Assembly: GCF_003258355.1 (NCBI RefSeq)
Contig: NZ_QKPO01000001.1
Location: forward strand, 248,001 to 312,000
Direction of reading: 5' to 3'
Length of the DNA: 64,000 nucleotides
Origin: Confluentibacter sediminis
GTDB lineage: Bacteria; Bacteroidota; Bacteroidia; Flavobacteriales; Flavobacteriaceae
Below, in pieces: positions 1 to 8,926 of this stretch. The stretch's first letter is position 1. Every line of letters begins with the position of its first letter. Position numbers and translations under genes: made by a program. The notes beneath the pieces are model-generated. The model made no database searches. It worked only from the letters and a program-made list of their open reading frames with translations, and was not told where the DNA came from.

Positions 1-921
1 ATTAATGAGTTGCCAGATTTACAAGCAAGAATTCAAGTAGCCTTATTTAATATTTTACAAGAAGGAGATGTACAGATTAGGGGGTTTAAGTTGAGGTTGC
101 CTTTGGATATTCAATTTTTATTCACTGCAAATCCTGAAGATTATACCAATAGAGGTAGTATAGTAACTCCTTTAAAAGATAGAATTGGTTCACAAATTTT
201 AACTCATTATCCAGCAGATATTGAAACGGCACGATTAATTACAGAACAAGAAGCTAGAGTTTTAGAAAGTCAAACACAATCTGTTAAAGTACCAGATTTG
301 GCGAAAGATTTATTGGAGCAAATCGTATTTGAAGCACGAGAAAGTGAGTATATAGATGCTAAAAGCGGCGTGAGTGCCAGATTGAGCATTACAGCTTTCG
401 AAAATTTATTAAGTACAGCAGAACGACGAGCTTTGAAGTCTGGTGATGACAAAACCACAGTGCGTTTAAGTGACTTTGTGGGCATCATTCCATCTATTAC
501 AGGAAAAGTGGAATTGGTTTATGAAGGTGAGCAAGAGGGTGCGGCTGTAGTGGCCTATAACTTAATAGGGGAAGCCGTTAAAACGTTATTTGAAGAGTCT
601 TTCCCAAAAATTAGTAAACTTAAAAAACAAGATGAAGAAAGTCCGTATGATGATATTGTATCTTGGTTTTTCAATCAAAAAGATGGTTTTGAGTTACTAG
701 ATGAGATGACAGATAAAGAATATAAAGCGATTCTGGATAGCATTTCGCCTTTAGATGATTTATTAAGCGAATACCAACCAGATATCAATAAAGAAGATAC
801 TTATTTCGAAAAGGAGTTTGTACTTTGGTCATTAGTAGAACTTAAATTGCTTAGTAAATTTAGGTTTACTGAAGGTACCCAATTTAAAGACCCTTATGGA
901 AGTTTTATAAGCGGCATTTAA
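1..921 (+). CDS. MoxR/Mg-chelatase-like AAA+ ATPase, C-terminal part
   Basis: This is the end of a gene that begins before the window. The frame is open from base 1, and the residues before the first possible start (INEL at bases 1-12) continue the protein smoothly. The text ALFNILQEGDVQIRG, then FLFTANPEDYTNRG, matches the sensor region of AAA+ ATPases of the MoxR and magnesium-chelatase I type, where the ATPase reads 'TANP' just before the arginine-finger region. The rest is a helical lid and a C-terminal extension. Such ATPases usually work with a VWA-domain partner on metal insertion or protein remodelling; no partner is visible downstream, so it may lie upstream. The Walker A part is outside the window. 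Confidence 0.8.
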   Translation: MNELPDLQARIQVALFNILQEGDVQIRGFKLRLPLDIQFLFTANPEDYTNRGSIVTPLKDRIGSQILTHYPADIETARLITEQEARVLESQTQSVKVPDLAKDLLEQIVFEARESEYIDAKSGVSARLSITAFENLLSTAERRALKSGDDKTTVRLSDFVGIIPSITGKVELVYEGEQEGAAVVAYNLIGEAVKTLFEESFPKISKLKKQDEESPYDDIVSWFFNQKDGFELLDEMTDKEYKAILDSISPLDDLLSEYQPDINKEDTYFEKEFVLWSLVELKLLSKFRFTEGTQFKDPYGSFISGI

Positions 922-947
922 TACCATTTTAACATAAAAATTAATGT

Positions 948-980
948 AAAAGTTGCTAAAATTTATTTTTGGCAACTTTT
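948..980 (+). terminator. Intrinsic terminator after the ATPase gene
   Basis: Bases 948-961 pair with 967-980 (one G-T wobble) around a five-base loop, and T-rich sequence follows. It lies 27 bases after the stop codon of the ATPase gene. The rest of the 283-base gap to the next start has no recognisable gene. Confidence 0.65.
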
Positions 981-1204
981 ATCATATTCTCTTCAAATCA
1001 ATATTCAAATTTAATAATCCATTCTTTAAAGTATTGATAATTTTAATTTCAATAAAAAAACAGCTCAAAACTAACGGGTTTTAACAGTAAAGTCGTTACA
1101 CATCTATTTTTCGTTTTTTAAATTTTTCGTAACTTACAGCATAAGGCAGAAGCTTTTTTTTAAGTTTTTGCATGCTTTTTTACTATAACATTTTAATTTA
1201 TCAA

Positions 1205-3283
1205 ATGGAAGAAGAAAATATTAAAGCAAAGGATATAAAAATTTTATCTTTTGATATTGATAATACCTTAATAAATTTTCATACCCTTAAAAGTAATTTT
1301 ACTAAAATCTGGAATCAATTTAAGCCCAAAGATATTTTACTTACTTACAATACAGGTCGATTAATAGATGATACTTTAAATTTAATCGATACTGGGATTT
1401 TGCCTGAGCCAGATTTTATAATTTCTGGTGTTGGGACACATATTTATGATTATAAAAACAAATCGGTTGTAAAAGAGTTTAATAACGTCTTGGACGATGG
1501 ATGGGATTTAGTATCCGTAGAAAATCTTATTCAAGGTATTAATCATCCCATTAGCGAACAACCTGCTAAATATCAGCATGCTTATAAAAGAAGTTATTAT
1601 TTCCACAATGCTAATTCCGATATTATTGAATCTATAGAGCAGGATTTTATTAAAGCCAATATGCATGTAAATGTAGTTTACTCAGGTGAAAAGTTTTTGG
1701 ATATTTTGCCAAAGTGGGCTAACAAAGGGAATGCATTACAATGGCTTTTAAATAAGGTTGATTTAAAAGCTCATAATGTGTTGGTAGCAGGTGATAGTGG
1801 TAACGATTCTGCCATGTTTAACATGAATGGTATAAAAGGGATTGTAGTAGCTAATGCCCATGAAGAGCTATATAGATTTACTAAGCATAAAGAAGTCTAT
1901 CATTCTGAATGTGAGAATGGAGATGGTATTATTGAAGGATTAATATATTACGGTATTTTACCGGAACAAGCAAAAATAGTAAAGGAAGACAATCACACAG
2001 ATGATTATATCATTCAAAAAGAACTAAATAATATATCTGAAGAGGATGATAACGAAAAATTAGCTTTAATTCGGAAAGGTTATAGTAAAGCCATTGAAGC
2101 GTTAAGAAAAAATATTACACCTTTAGGTTTTTCAGCTTGTTCCATAAAAGATAATATTACACATGGTACCGACATTAATTATCATAGTGTTTGGGCTAGA
2201 GATGGAGCTATAACTGTTATAGGGTCTTTGTCGCTTATTCACGATAAAGACATTCATCAATGTCAGCGACAAACATTAATAACATTGTTTAGTCATATTT
2301 CCCGTAATGGTCAAATTCCTTCTAATGTTAGAATTCTAGATAATGTGCCAGATTATTCAGGAGTAGGGGGCATTTGTTCTATAGATAGTGGCATTTGGGT
2401 AGTTATCGCTTTTTATGAATATGTTCACGCTACAAAAGATATTGAATTTTTACGGGAATATATTTCAGACATTAAAGAAACCATGCGTTGGTTAGGAGCG
2501 CACGATAGTAATAATGATGCCCTATTGGAAATTCCAGAAGCTGGTGATTGGACCGACTTATTTGGAGGAAGCTACAATATACTTTATGATGAAATTCTTT
2601 GGTATCGTGCCAATGTATGTTTTGGTCGTATGCTGGAAATGCTAGGTAACTATGATGAAGCGGGTGAGCATATTCGTTGGTCTCAAGTTATTAAAAAGGA
2701 AATATTACAGAATTTTTGGCCATCAACGCAACAGAAATTATTTTCAGGGATTTCATTCGCAGAACGCCAGTTTACTTTGGGAGACACCTCTTATTTGATT
2801 GCCCAAACAACACCGTTCGATTTTAGTTGGCGTTGTGATGTTTTTGGAAATGTATTAGCTTTTTTACACGGGACTATAGATGCTGAAAAAGCGCATCAAA
2901 CATTTAAATTTATGTTAGGTGTTGGGGTCAATGATCCATTTCCAGTCTCTAATGTATATCCTGTTGTTACCCCTGGAGATCCTGATTGGAAACCGTATTA
3001 CACTGTAAACTTATTGAATTTGCCAAACCATTACCATAATGGAGGTATTTGGCCTTTTGTTGGAGGGTTTTGGGTTAAATTTATTAATAAGTTGGGGCTT
3101 AGGGATGTTGCTATTTCTGAGCTTTATAAGCTAGCTCAAATAAATAAAGAAGGTTTAACGGATGAATGGGAATTTACCGAATGGGCTCACGGAATTACGG
3201 GGAAAGCCATGGGTAAATCTTATCAAGCTTGGTCGGCAGCGCAATATATTTCTGCATGTCATGATTTAAAAATAATAAATTAA
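1205..3283 (+). CDS. HAD phosphatase fused to (alpha/alpha)6 glycoside hydrolase
   Basis: Two enzymes are joined in one protein of about 692 residues. Residues 10-260 are a HAD-IIB phosphatase of the sucrose-phosphate phosphatase type: the motif FDIDNT at 16-21 carries the nucleophile Asp17 and acid/base Asp19, YNTGR is motif II, and GDSGNDSAMF near 195 is motif IV. From about residue 310 a glycosidase of the GH100/GH63/glycogen-debranching kind follows, with VWARDGA near 328, EAGDWTD near 445 and GGIWPFVGGFW near 612. The next gene is a GT4 sugar-phosphate synthase, so the phosphatase domain probably removes phosphate from its product and the glycosidase may split the disaccharide again. The exact sugar (sucrose or mannosylfructose) cannot be read from sequence. 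An in-frame ATG at 1172 would add 11 residues; I chose 1205 because the added peptide is not domain-like. Confidence 0.8.
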   Translation: MEEENIKAKDIKILSFDIDNTLINFHTLKSNFTKIWNQFKPKDILLTYNTGRLIDDTLNLIDTGILPEPDFIISGVGTHIYDYKNKSVVKEFNNVLDDGWDLVSVENLIQGINHPISEQPAKYQHAYKRSYYFHNANSDIIESIEQDFIKANMHVNVVYSGEKFLDILPKWANKGNALQWLLNKVDLKAHNVLVAGDSGNDSAMFNMNGIKGIVVANAHEELYRFTKHKEVYHSECENGDGIIEGLIYYGILPEQAKIVKEDNHTDDYIIQKELNNISEEDDNEKLALIRKGYSKAIEALRKNITPLGFSACSIKDNITHGTDINYHSVWARDGAITVIGSLSLIHDKDIHQCQRQTLITLFSHISRNGQIPSNVRILDNVPDYSGVGGICSIDSGIWVVIAFYEYVHATKDIEFLREYISDIKETMRWLGAHDSNNDALLEIPEAGDWTDLFGGSYNILYDEILWYRANVCFGRMLEMLGNYDEAGEHIRWSQVIKKEILQNFWPSTQQKLFSGISFAERQFTLGDTSYLIAQTTPFDFSWRCDVFGNVLAFLHGTIDAEKAHQTFKFMLGVGVNDPFPVSNVYPVVTPGDPDWKPYYTVNLLNLPNHYHNGGIWPFVGGFWVKFINKLGLRDVAISELYKLAQINKEGLTDEWEFTEWAHGITGKAMGKSYQAWSAAQYISACHDLKIIN

Positions 3284-3298
3284 CTAAAATATAAAAAT

Positions 3299-4582
3299 AT
3301 GAAATCGATATTAATGATCTCTTTACATGGATATGTTGGAGCTAATGCAGAACTGGGCAAACCAGATACAGGAGGACAGGTAGTTTATGTTTTAGAACTT
3401 GCCGAACGTTTTAGTAGACTTGGTAAAAAAGTCGATTTGGTGACTAGGCAGTTTGAAGATCAACCAGAGTACGATGTTGTAGATGAAAATTATAGTGTGT
3501 GGCGTATTCCTTTTGGTGGAAAAAAGTTCATTCGTAAGGAAGATATGCACGATCATCTTAAAAAGTTTGTAACCAATTGTTTGGCAGCCATAAAAAAAGA
3601 AAATAAAAAATATGACATTGTTTATACCCATTACTGGGATGCAGGTTGGGCTGGTCAAAAAATAGCTGAAGAATTGGGTATTTCACACGTACATACACCA
3701 CATTCGCTTGGATGGTGGAAACGACATAGTATGGGAAGTGATATGGATGAAGATGAAATGGAAAAAACCTATCGTTTTAAAGAGCGCATTCGAAAAGAAT
3801 ACTTTGTATATCAAATGTGCAATTTTGTAATTGCAACCACCTTACCTCAAGTAGATTTATTAACAAAACAATATGATGTATTACCTCGAAATTGTGGCAT
3901 GATTCCACCAGGGATTGATGAGAATCGTTTCTACCCAGTACCTTCCAAAGAAAATGATAAGGTTCGCTCTAAATATGATATTCATCCAAACGATATTTTA
4001 GCGTTGGGAAGAATGGCCCATAATAAAGGATATGATTTGCTTTTGCAGGCCTTACCAACGGTCATTCAACTTTGTCCTGAAGCACGTTTAGTAGCAGCTA
4101 TTGGTGGAGACCAGTCTGATCAGGATAATGAAGGCATTAAAAAACTTAAAACATTAGCAGGAGAGCTGGGGGTTTTAGATAAAATTAAATGGAAAAATTA
4201 TGTGGCAGATGAAGATTTAGCCAATGTGTATCGTTCTGCCAACATTTTTGCGATGCCTTCTAGATATGAACCTTTTGGAATGGTGGCTATTGAAGCTATG
4301 GCCTGTGGAACTCCTAGTGTCGTTACCGTACATGGTGGATTGTACGATTTAATAGATTTTGGTCATCAAGCCTTATTTGCAGATCCGCATAGTCCGGTAG
4401 AATTTGGGGCTATGATGTCTATGCCACTTTTATATCCTAAATTACGTAATGAATTATCGGTGGAAGGTGCACGTTTTGCCCGTCGCAATTTTGGGTGGAC
4501 AGGTATAGCGAAACGTATCCTTGATAGATTCAATAATTCCATAAATCTGCGTTCTATGGAATCAAATATTTATACAAATTAG
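3299..4582 (+). CDS. GT4 glycosyltransferase, sucrose/mannosylfructose-phosphate synthase-like
   Basis: A 427-residue retaining GT-B glycosyltransferase of family GT4. The N-terminal stretch ISLHGYVGANAELGKPDTGG followed by QVVYVLELA is typical of sucrose-phosphate synthases and especially resembles mannosylfructose-phosphate synthase as I remember it from Agrobacterium. The donor-binding motif EPFGMVAIE (E-x7-E) lies near residue 322, followed by ACGTPSVVT. It should transfer a sugar from a nucleotide donor to fructose 6-phosphate in the cytoplasm, giving a disaccharide phosphate that the phosphatase domain encoded 15 bases upstream would dephosphorylate. Products of this type are compatible solutes or storage sugars. 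Donor specificity (UDP-glucose or GDP-mannose) is inference. Confidence 0.75.
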   Translation: MKSILMISLHGYVGANAELGKPDTGGQVVYVLELAERFSRLGKKVDLVTRQFEDQPEYDVVDENYSVWRIPFGGKKFIRKEDMHDHLKKFVTNCLAAIKKENKKYDIVYTHYWDAGWAGQKIAEELGISHVHTPHSLGWWKRHSMGSDMDEDEMEKTYRFKERIRKEYFVYQMCNFVIATTLPQVDLLTKQYDVLPRNCGMIPPGIDENRFYPVPSKENDKVRSKYDIHPNDILALGRMAHNKGYDLLLQALPTVIQLCPEARLVAAIGGDQSDQDNEGIKKLKTLAGELGVLDKIKWKNYVADEDLANVYRSANIFAMPSRYEPFGMVAIEAMACGTPSVVTVHGGLYDLIDFGHQALFADPHSPVEFGAMMSMPLLYPKLRNELSVEGARFARRNFGWTGIAKRILDRFNNSINLRSMESNIYTN

Positions 4583-4583
4583 A

Positions 4584-4620
4584 AGAGACGGTTTTTGTTT
4601 TATCGACTGTCTCTACTTTT
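4584..4620 (+). terminator. Probable terminator of the disaccharide operon
   Basis: Bases 4584-4591 can pair with 4607-4614 (one wobble), followed by a T-rich run. The hairpin begins two bases after the GT4 stop codon and overlaps the 3' end of the converging ydeI-like gene. Confidence 0.4.
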
Positions 4621-5172
4621 AATGTTGTCACCGCATAATTGAATAATTTCGGTTATGCGTTTTTTTCTGGTATCATCTCTTTTGGCTTGGTTTAGCCAAT
4701 ATAAATAGCTTTTTCTATAGGAAGGTGAAAAGCTTTGATAGTTTTCAAAGGCTATAGGATTTTTATTAAATGCTTGTTGTAAATCATCAGGAATAATACC
4801 TTTCTCAACAGCATCAAGTTCTGTCCAGCTTCCATTTTGTTTAGCAATTTCAATTTTAGCATGCCCACTTTCATGCATCAAATCATTTGAAATTAATTCT
4901 TCAATATATCTTTTGTTTAAAGCACTCCAAACACTTTTTTCATTTCTTGGTGTGAAATATTGTCTGCGCTTCCCGTCCCCCAAACTTTTAACAGTAGAAT
5001 CTATCCAGCCATAACACAAAGCAACTTTTACGGCATCTTCCCAGCGCATACTATCATTTTCGTGGTCCACTTTATAAAAAATAAGATGAACTCCTTTTGA
5101 ATGGCTATGGTTATGATGTAACCATTCTCGCCATTCGGCATCAGTTTTAAAATAATGCTCTTCTATTTCCAA
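4600..5172 (-). CDS. YdeI/OmdA family protein
   Basis: A 190-residue cytoplasmic protein of the YdeI/OmpD-associated family. The core AVKVALCYGWIDSTVKSLGD followed by RRQYFTPRNEKSVWSALN is the family hallmark, and the C-terminal SFSPSYRKSYLYWLNQAKRDDTR is the usual YdeI tail. Members are linked to resistance against cationic peptides in some bacteria, but the molecular function is not settled. It is the last gene of a minus-strand run (DUF6265, M28, M1, this gene) and starts four bases after the M1 peptidase stop, so it is probably co-transcribed. Confidence 0.75.
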   Translation of the reverse strand: MEIEEHYFKTDAEWREWLHHNHSHSKGVHLIFYKVDHENDSMRWEDAVKVALCYGWIDSTVKSLGDGKRRQYFTPRNEKSVWSALNKRYIEELISNDLMHESGHAKIEIAKQNGSWTELDAVEKGIIPDDLQQAFNKNPIAFENYQSFSPSYRKSYLYWLNQAKRDDTRKKRITEIIQLCGDNIKSRDSR

Positions 5173-5176
5173 AAAA

Positions 5177-6826
5177 CTATAGCTTTTTAGTGTCTATATA
5201 AAAATTAGGATCTACTTTAAAACTGAAATTTTTATTTTTTAAAGACATGATTTTCCACTCTGATTGTGGATAAATCCATTGTTCTTTATCATTAATATTA
5301 ACTTTAATAGGCATGTCAAATTTGTCTACAATGTTTGTCCATCTATATTTCAATTGATTGTTCTCCATGTTATATTCAAGCGTTGGGATTTTGGTGGTTC
5401 TTAAATACTGATTGAAAAATTCGGTTAAATCGATTCCCGATTGTTCACTTATATAATCTTCAATTTGTTTTGTTGTTACGGTTTGATGATAAAATGTTTT
5501 ATTCAATCCGCGCAAAATTTGGCGCCATTTTTCATCATCTTCTATTAGTTGGCGTAAAGTATGTAACATGTTGGCTCCTTTATAGTACATATCTCCAGAG
5601 CCTTCTTTATTAACATTGTAAGGACCAATAATAGGCTTATCGTTTTGAATTTTTTTTCTAGTGCCAATAACATATTCAGCAGAAGCTTTTTTTCCGTAAT
5701 AATAATCTAAAAACAGATTTTCAGAGTAAGCAGTAAAGCTTTCGTGTATCCACATGTCAGCAATATCTTTATCTGTTATATTATTTGCAAACCATTCATG
5801 TCCTGATTCATGTATGATAATGAAATCAAACTTTAAACCCCATCCAGTTCCAGATAAATCACTACCTAAATACCCCTTTGAATAATGGTTGCCATAGGTT
5901 ACAGAACTTTGATGTTCCATACCTAAATAAGGGACTTCTACTAATTTATAGCCATCTTTATAGAAAGGATAGGGGCCAAACCAATACTCAAAAGCTTTCA
6001 TCATTTTTGGGGCATCTTTAAAATGTTCTTTGGCTTTCTCTAGATTATCTCTTAGCACATAATAATCCATGTCTAGAAAGCCATTTTCCCCATCATATTT
6101 TTCTGAAAAATGCACATAATCTCCAATGTTGATATTAACACCATAGTTGTTTATTGGATTTTTAACTATCCAATTATATGTTTTTGTATCTCCAAATTGT
6201 TCCACACTTCTTAATCTTCCATTTGAAACATCCATTAAATCTTTAGGCACGTTTACACTTATTAGCATACTATCGACTTCATCGTACATATGGTCTTTAT
6301 TTGGCCACCAAACACTCGCCCCTAAACCTTGACAAGATGTAGCGATAAAATCATTTCCATTTGCGTCTTTTTTCCAAGATAGACCGCCATCCCAAGGAGC
6401 ATTTATAGCTTCTTTGGGATGTCCTTCATAATATACATCTAAGCTGTTGATATCACCAATTTTTTGATTGTCTATTAGCGTGATAAAATGAGCGTTTTCT
6501 TCATCTCTAACGTGTAGTTCTTTTCCATTTTGAATAATTTTAGTTATTTTCATGGGTGGTTGTAAGTCAATCTGCATCACTGAATAGTCTTGCAATACTT
6601 TATATTGAATGGTGTTTTTACCTGAAATAAATTTATTGTCAGGATCAACCTTAATATCTAAATGATAATATGTTAAATCCCACCAAGCACGCTCAGGAGT
6701 TATACTACCTCTTAAAGTATCTTGTCTTGTGAAATTATTTTTTTCTGAAAGCAATCCTTGAGCTTTCACCTTTATTGTTGAAGAAAATAAAAAAATAACT
6801 AATATTCCTAATAAACGTGTCATCAT
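5177..6826 (-). CDS. Secreted M1 family aminopeptidase
   Basis: A 549-residue zinc metallopeptidase of family M1. A signal peptide occupies about residues 1-23 (hydrophobic stretch ending KVKAQG). The exopeptidase motif appears as GMEHQ, and the zinc site is HESGH near residue 337 followed 18 residues later by the glutamate of WIHESF, the exact HExxH-x18-E spacing. It should cut amino-terminal residues from peptides in the periplasm or outside the cell. It has no long C-terminal helical domain, so it is shorter than aminopeptidase N. It lies 18 bases after the M28 peptidase and four bases before the ydeI-like gene, suggesting an operon for peptide use. Two adjacent ATG codons are possible starts. 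Confidence 0.88.
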   Translation of the reverse strand: MMTRLLGILVIFLFSSTIKVKAQGLLSEKNNFTRQDTLRGSITPERAWWDLTYYHLDIKVDPDNKFISGKNTIQYKVLQDYSVMQIDLQPPMKITKIIQNGKELHVRDEENAHFITLIDNQKIGDINSLDVYYEGHPKEAINAPWDGGLSWKKDANGNDFIATSCQGLGASVWWPNKDHMYDEVDSMLISVNVPKDLMDVSNGRLRSVEQFGDTKTYNWIVKNPINNYGVNINIGDYVHFSEKYDGENGFLDMDYYVLRDNLEKAKEHFKDAPKMMKAFEYWFGPYPFYKDGYKLVEVPYLGMEHQSSVTYGNHYSKGYLGSDLSGTGWGLKFDFIIIHESGHEWFANNITDKDIADMWIHESFTAYSENLFLDYYYGKKASAEYVIGTRKKIQNDKPIIGPYNVNKEGSGDMYYKGANMLHTLRQLIEDDEKWRQILRGLNKTFYHQTVTTKQIEDYISEQSGIDLTEFFNQYLRTTKIPTLEYNMENNQLKYRWTNIVDKFDMPIKVNINDKEQWIYPQSEWKIMSLKNKNFSFKVDPNFYIDTKKL

Positions 6827-6844
6827 GTTTTTAAAATTAATGCT

Positions 6845-8173
6845 CTAAAATACAGTATTTGGAAAAACTACAACACTTTCAAAGCCGTTTTCTCCAACGG
6901 ATGCGATTCCAAAAAAGTAGTTGTCAATCACAATACCATCTAAGGTGAATTCTGAAACGTCACCAACATATCTGCTATAATCCCATGTAGGCGAGGTGGT
7001 ATCTCTCCAATAAATTTTATAGCCAACCGCACCATTTACTTTGTTCCATTTAAATTTTACGGAAGGTTCTACAGCACCGCCAATTGAAACACTTTTTGGA
7101 GGTGGTGGAGCAGAAGCTAAACTGGCTAAGTTGATGGCATTAACTGTGGTTAACTTTTTGGCATAATCAAAGTTAACATGTTCAATAACATCACCATATT
7201 TAATACCGTTTTCTTCTCTAATATCTTGATGTTGCTGGTTGTAATTTTCGTGTGCTTCCATGATTCGGATACCAGCATAACCTAAATCATTAAAAGGGCG
7301 GTGATGCCCGCCACGTCCAAACCTGTCTAATCTATAAACCATCATGGGGTTCATTTCGGGCATATATGTTTTTGTGGTTTTATAAATATATCTGGCTAAT
7401 TGCCTAGAAATACCATCAACTTCACCACCATAAAAGCGTCTTAGTTGACGTTCACGTGCTGTCTCTGTTGGCGGAACAGGTTCAGAAAAAATTCTAAAGG
7501 TTCTATTATCAATAATACCATCTAAACCTTTAATATTTCCAATCATGTCATTATTTAAAACGCCAATAATATCCCAGTTTTGTTCTTTTGCATATTTGGC
7601 AAACCCAGCACCTCCAAAAAGTCCTTGTTCTTCTCCCGAAAGACCTAAATAGATAATACTATTTTCAAATGTATATTTTGATAAAACCCTAGCAGCCTCC
7701 ATAGTGCCTGCCATTCCAGACGCATTGTCGTTCGCTCCAGGTGCGTCTTTTGTGAAATCTGAGCTATCACTATTTCTAGAGTCTATATCACCACTCATAA
7801 TAATATACCTGTCTGGATATGTTGTGCCTTTCTGAATAGCAACGACATTTACTACCCAAGCATCATGCGGAACTCTATCATTTCCATTTTTAGTAACAAA
7901 ATCTTTTTGGTAAAAAACCTTTAAGCAATTATCACAATTACTGGAAATAACTTCAAACTCTCCTTTTATCCAACGTCTAGCAGCTCCAATACCTCTTGTG
8001 TTCGAAATGGTATCGCTAAACGTATTTCTAGTACCAAAACGGACTAGTGTATTGATGTCTTTTTCGATCCTTTGAGAGGAAATTGTATTAATAATATTAT
8101 ATATTTTTTGGTTTGTTTGAGCAAAAATAATTGCTGAAAATAAGAATGAAATTAAAAAGGGAGTTTTTTTCAT
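6845..8173 (-). CDS. Secreted M28 family metallopeptidase
   Basis: A 442-residue exported zinc exopeptidase. The signal peptide is residues 1-18 (MKKTPFLISFLFSAIIFAQ). The M28 site is visible as GANDNASG near 145 (metal Asp), LSGEEQG near 178 (catalytic and metal Glu), NNDMIGN, and a late His in QQHQD. Where most M28 enzymes have a His in G-H-x-D-S, this one reads SGDIDSR, with Asp in place of His. After about residue 355 a fibronectin-III-like segment follows (VKFKWNKVNGAVGYKIYWRD), a usual appendage of secreted flavobacterial peptidases. It lies one base after the DUF6265 gene and 18 before the M1 gene, in the same operon. Confidence 0.85.
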   Translation of the reverse strand: MKKTPFLISFLFSAIIFAQTNQKIYNIINTISSQRIEKDINTLVRFGTRNTFSDTISNTRGIGAARRWIKGEFEVISSNCDNCLKVFYQKDFVTKNGNDRVPHDAWVVNVVAIQKGTTYPDRYIIMSGDIDSRNSDSSDFTKDAPGANDNASGMAGTMEAARVLSKYTFENSIIYLGLSGEEQGLFGGAGFAKYAKEQNWDIIGVLNNDMIGNIKGLDGIIDNRTFRIFSEPVPPTETARERQLRRFYGGEVDGISRQLARYIYKTTKTYMPEMNPMMVYRLDRFGRGGHHRPFNDLGYAGIRIMEAHENYNQQHQDIREENGIKYGDVIEHVNFDYAKKLTTVNAINLASLASAPPPPKSVSIGGAVEPSVKFKWNKVNGAVGYKIYWRDTTSPTWDYSRYVGDVSEFTLDGIVIDNYFFGIASVGENGFESVVVFPNTVF

Positions 8174-8174
8174 T

Positions 8175-8696
8175 TTACTTGGTGTAATTAAACTTTACAG
8201 TTTCAACTTTGCCATCATCTTGTTTCATGTCAACATATACATTCATTTCGTTTTCGCCAATTTTTTCGAAAGTCATACCTTCAAAAATCACTTTATTAGG
8301 CAATATTTCTTTTAATTTAAAATCAATAGTTTCATCTTTAGTCTCCCAACCTTTTAGGTCGTGGGCAAAATGTTTTAATTGTAAAACTAAGGTGTTTTCA
8401 ACTTCACGAATAATTTCAAATTCATAAAAAACGACCTTTCCATCATCAATCAATTTAAAAGTCGCCATCATGGAACCTCCAGAAGGCTCTGTCCAGTTTT
8501 CTTCTGTTTGCCCTCCAAATGCTTCACCTTTCCAGTTCCCGACAATCCATTTGATACTATCTAGTTTTGAACTGGGAGTGATTTTCGGAACGTCAGCAAC
8601 TTTTTTGTGATCCTCTCTCAACAACGGTTGTTTGTCCTTTTTGTTTTCACAATTGATAAGTGTTAAAAAACAAATAAAGGGTAGAATTCTGTTCAT
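8175..8696 (-). CDS. DUF6265-like lipoprotein
   Basis: A 173-residue predicted lipoprotein. The N-terminus MNRILPFICFLTLINCENKK has a short hydrophobic stretch and a lipobox cysteine at 16. The rest resembles the DUF6265 family: a WIVGNWKGE start, then alternating strands such as GGSMMATFKLIDDGKVVFYE, which suggest a small beta-barrel, lipocalin-like fold. The function is unknown. It is the first gene of the minus-strand run with the M28 and M1 peptidases. No clear TAnnTTTG promoter is visible in the 230 bases between it and the divergent M1 gene on its own strand. Confidence 0.6.
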   Translation of the reverse strand: MNRILPFICFLTLINCENKKDKQPLLREDHKKVADVPKITPSSKLDSIKWIVGNWKGEAFGGQTEENWTEPSGGSMMATFKLIDDGKVVFYEFEIIREVENTLVLQLKHFAHDLKGWETKDETIDFKLKEILPNKVIFEGMTFEKIGENEMNVYVDMKQDDGKVETVKFNYTK

Positions 8697-8870
8697 AGCA
8701 TTTTATTTTGTTGGAATTAAAAATAGAATTGAAAGGTAGTAAATTTAGTTTTTTTAATTTATTGGTTGTGGTAAAATTGAAGTTTTTCTAATATTCTATT
8801 TAAATAGTTGATAGTTATAAATGAAAAGTAGATATGTGTTTTTATCTTTATATTTACGGAGCGCAGACTT

Positions 8871-8899
8871 TTGCTTATTGATTTATAGTGATACCTTTG
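8871..8899 (+). promoter_or_regulatory. Bacteroidota-type promoter for the second M1 peptidase
   Basis: TTG at 8871-8873 and TACCTTTG at 8892-8899, spaced by 18 bases, fit the flavobacterial TTG/TAnnTTTG consensus. The start codon is 27 bases further on, a normal leader length. Confidence 0.65.
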
Positions 8900-8926
8900 C
8901 GCTTCTCGAAATTAATATAAAATCTT

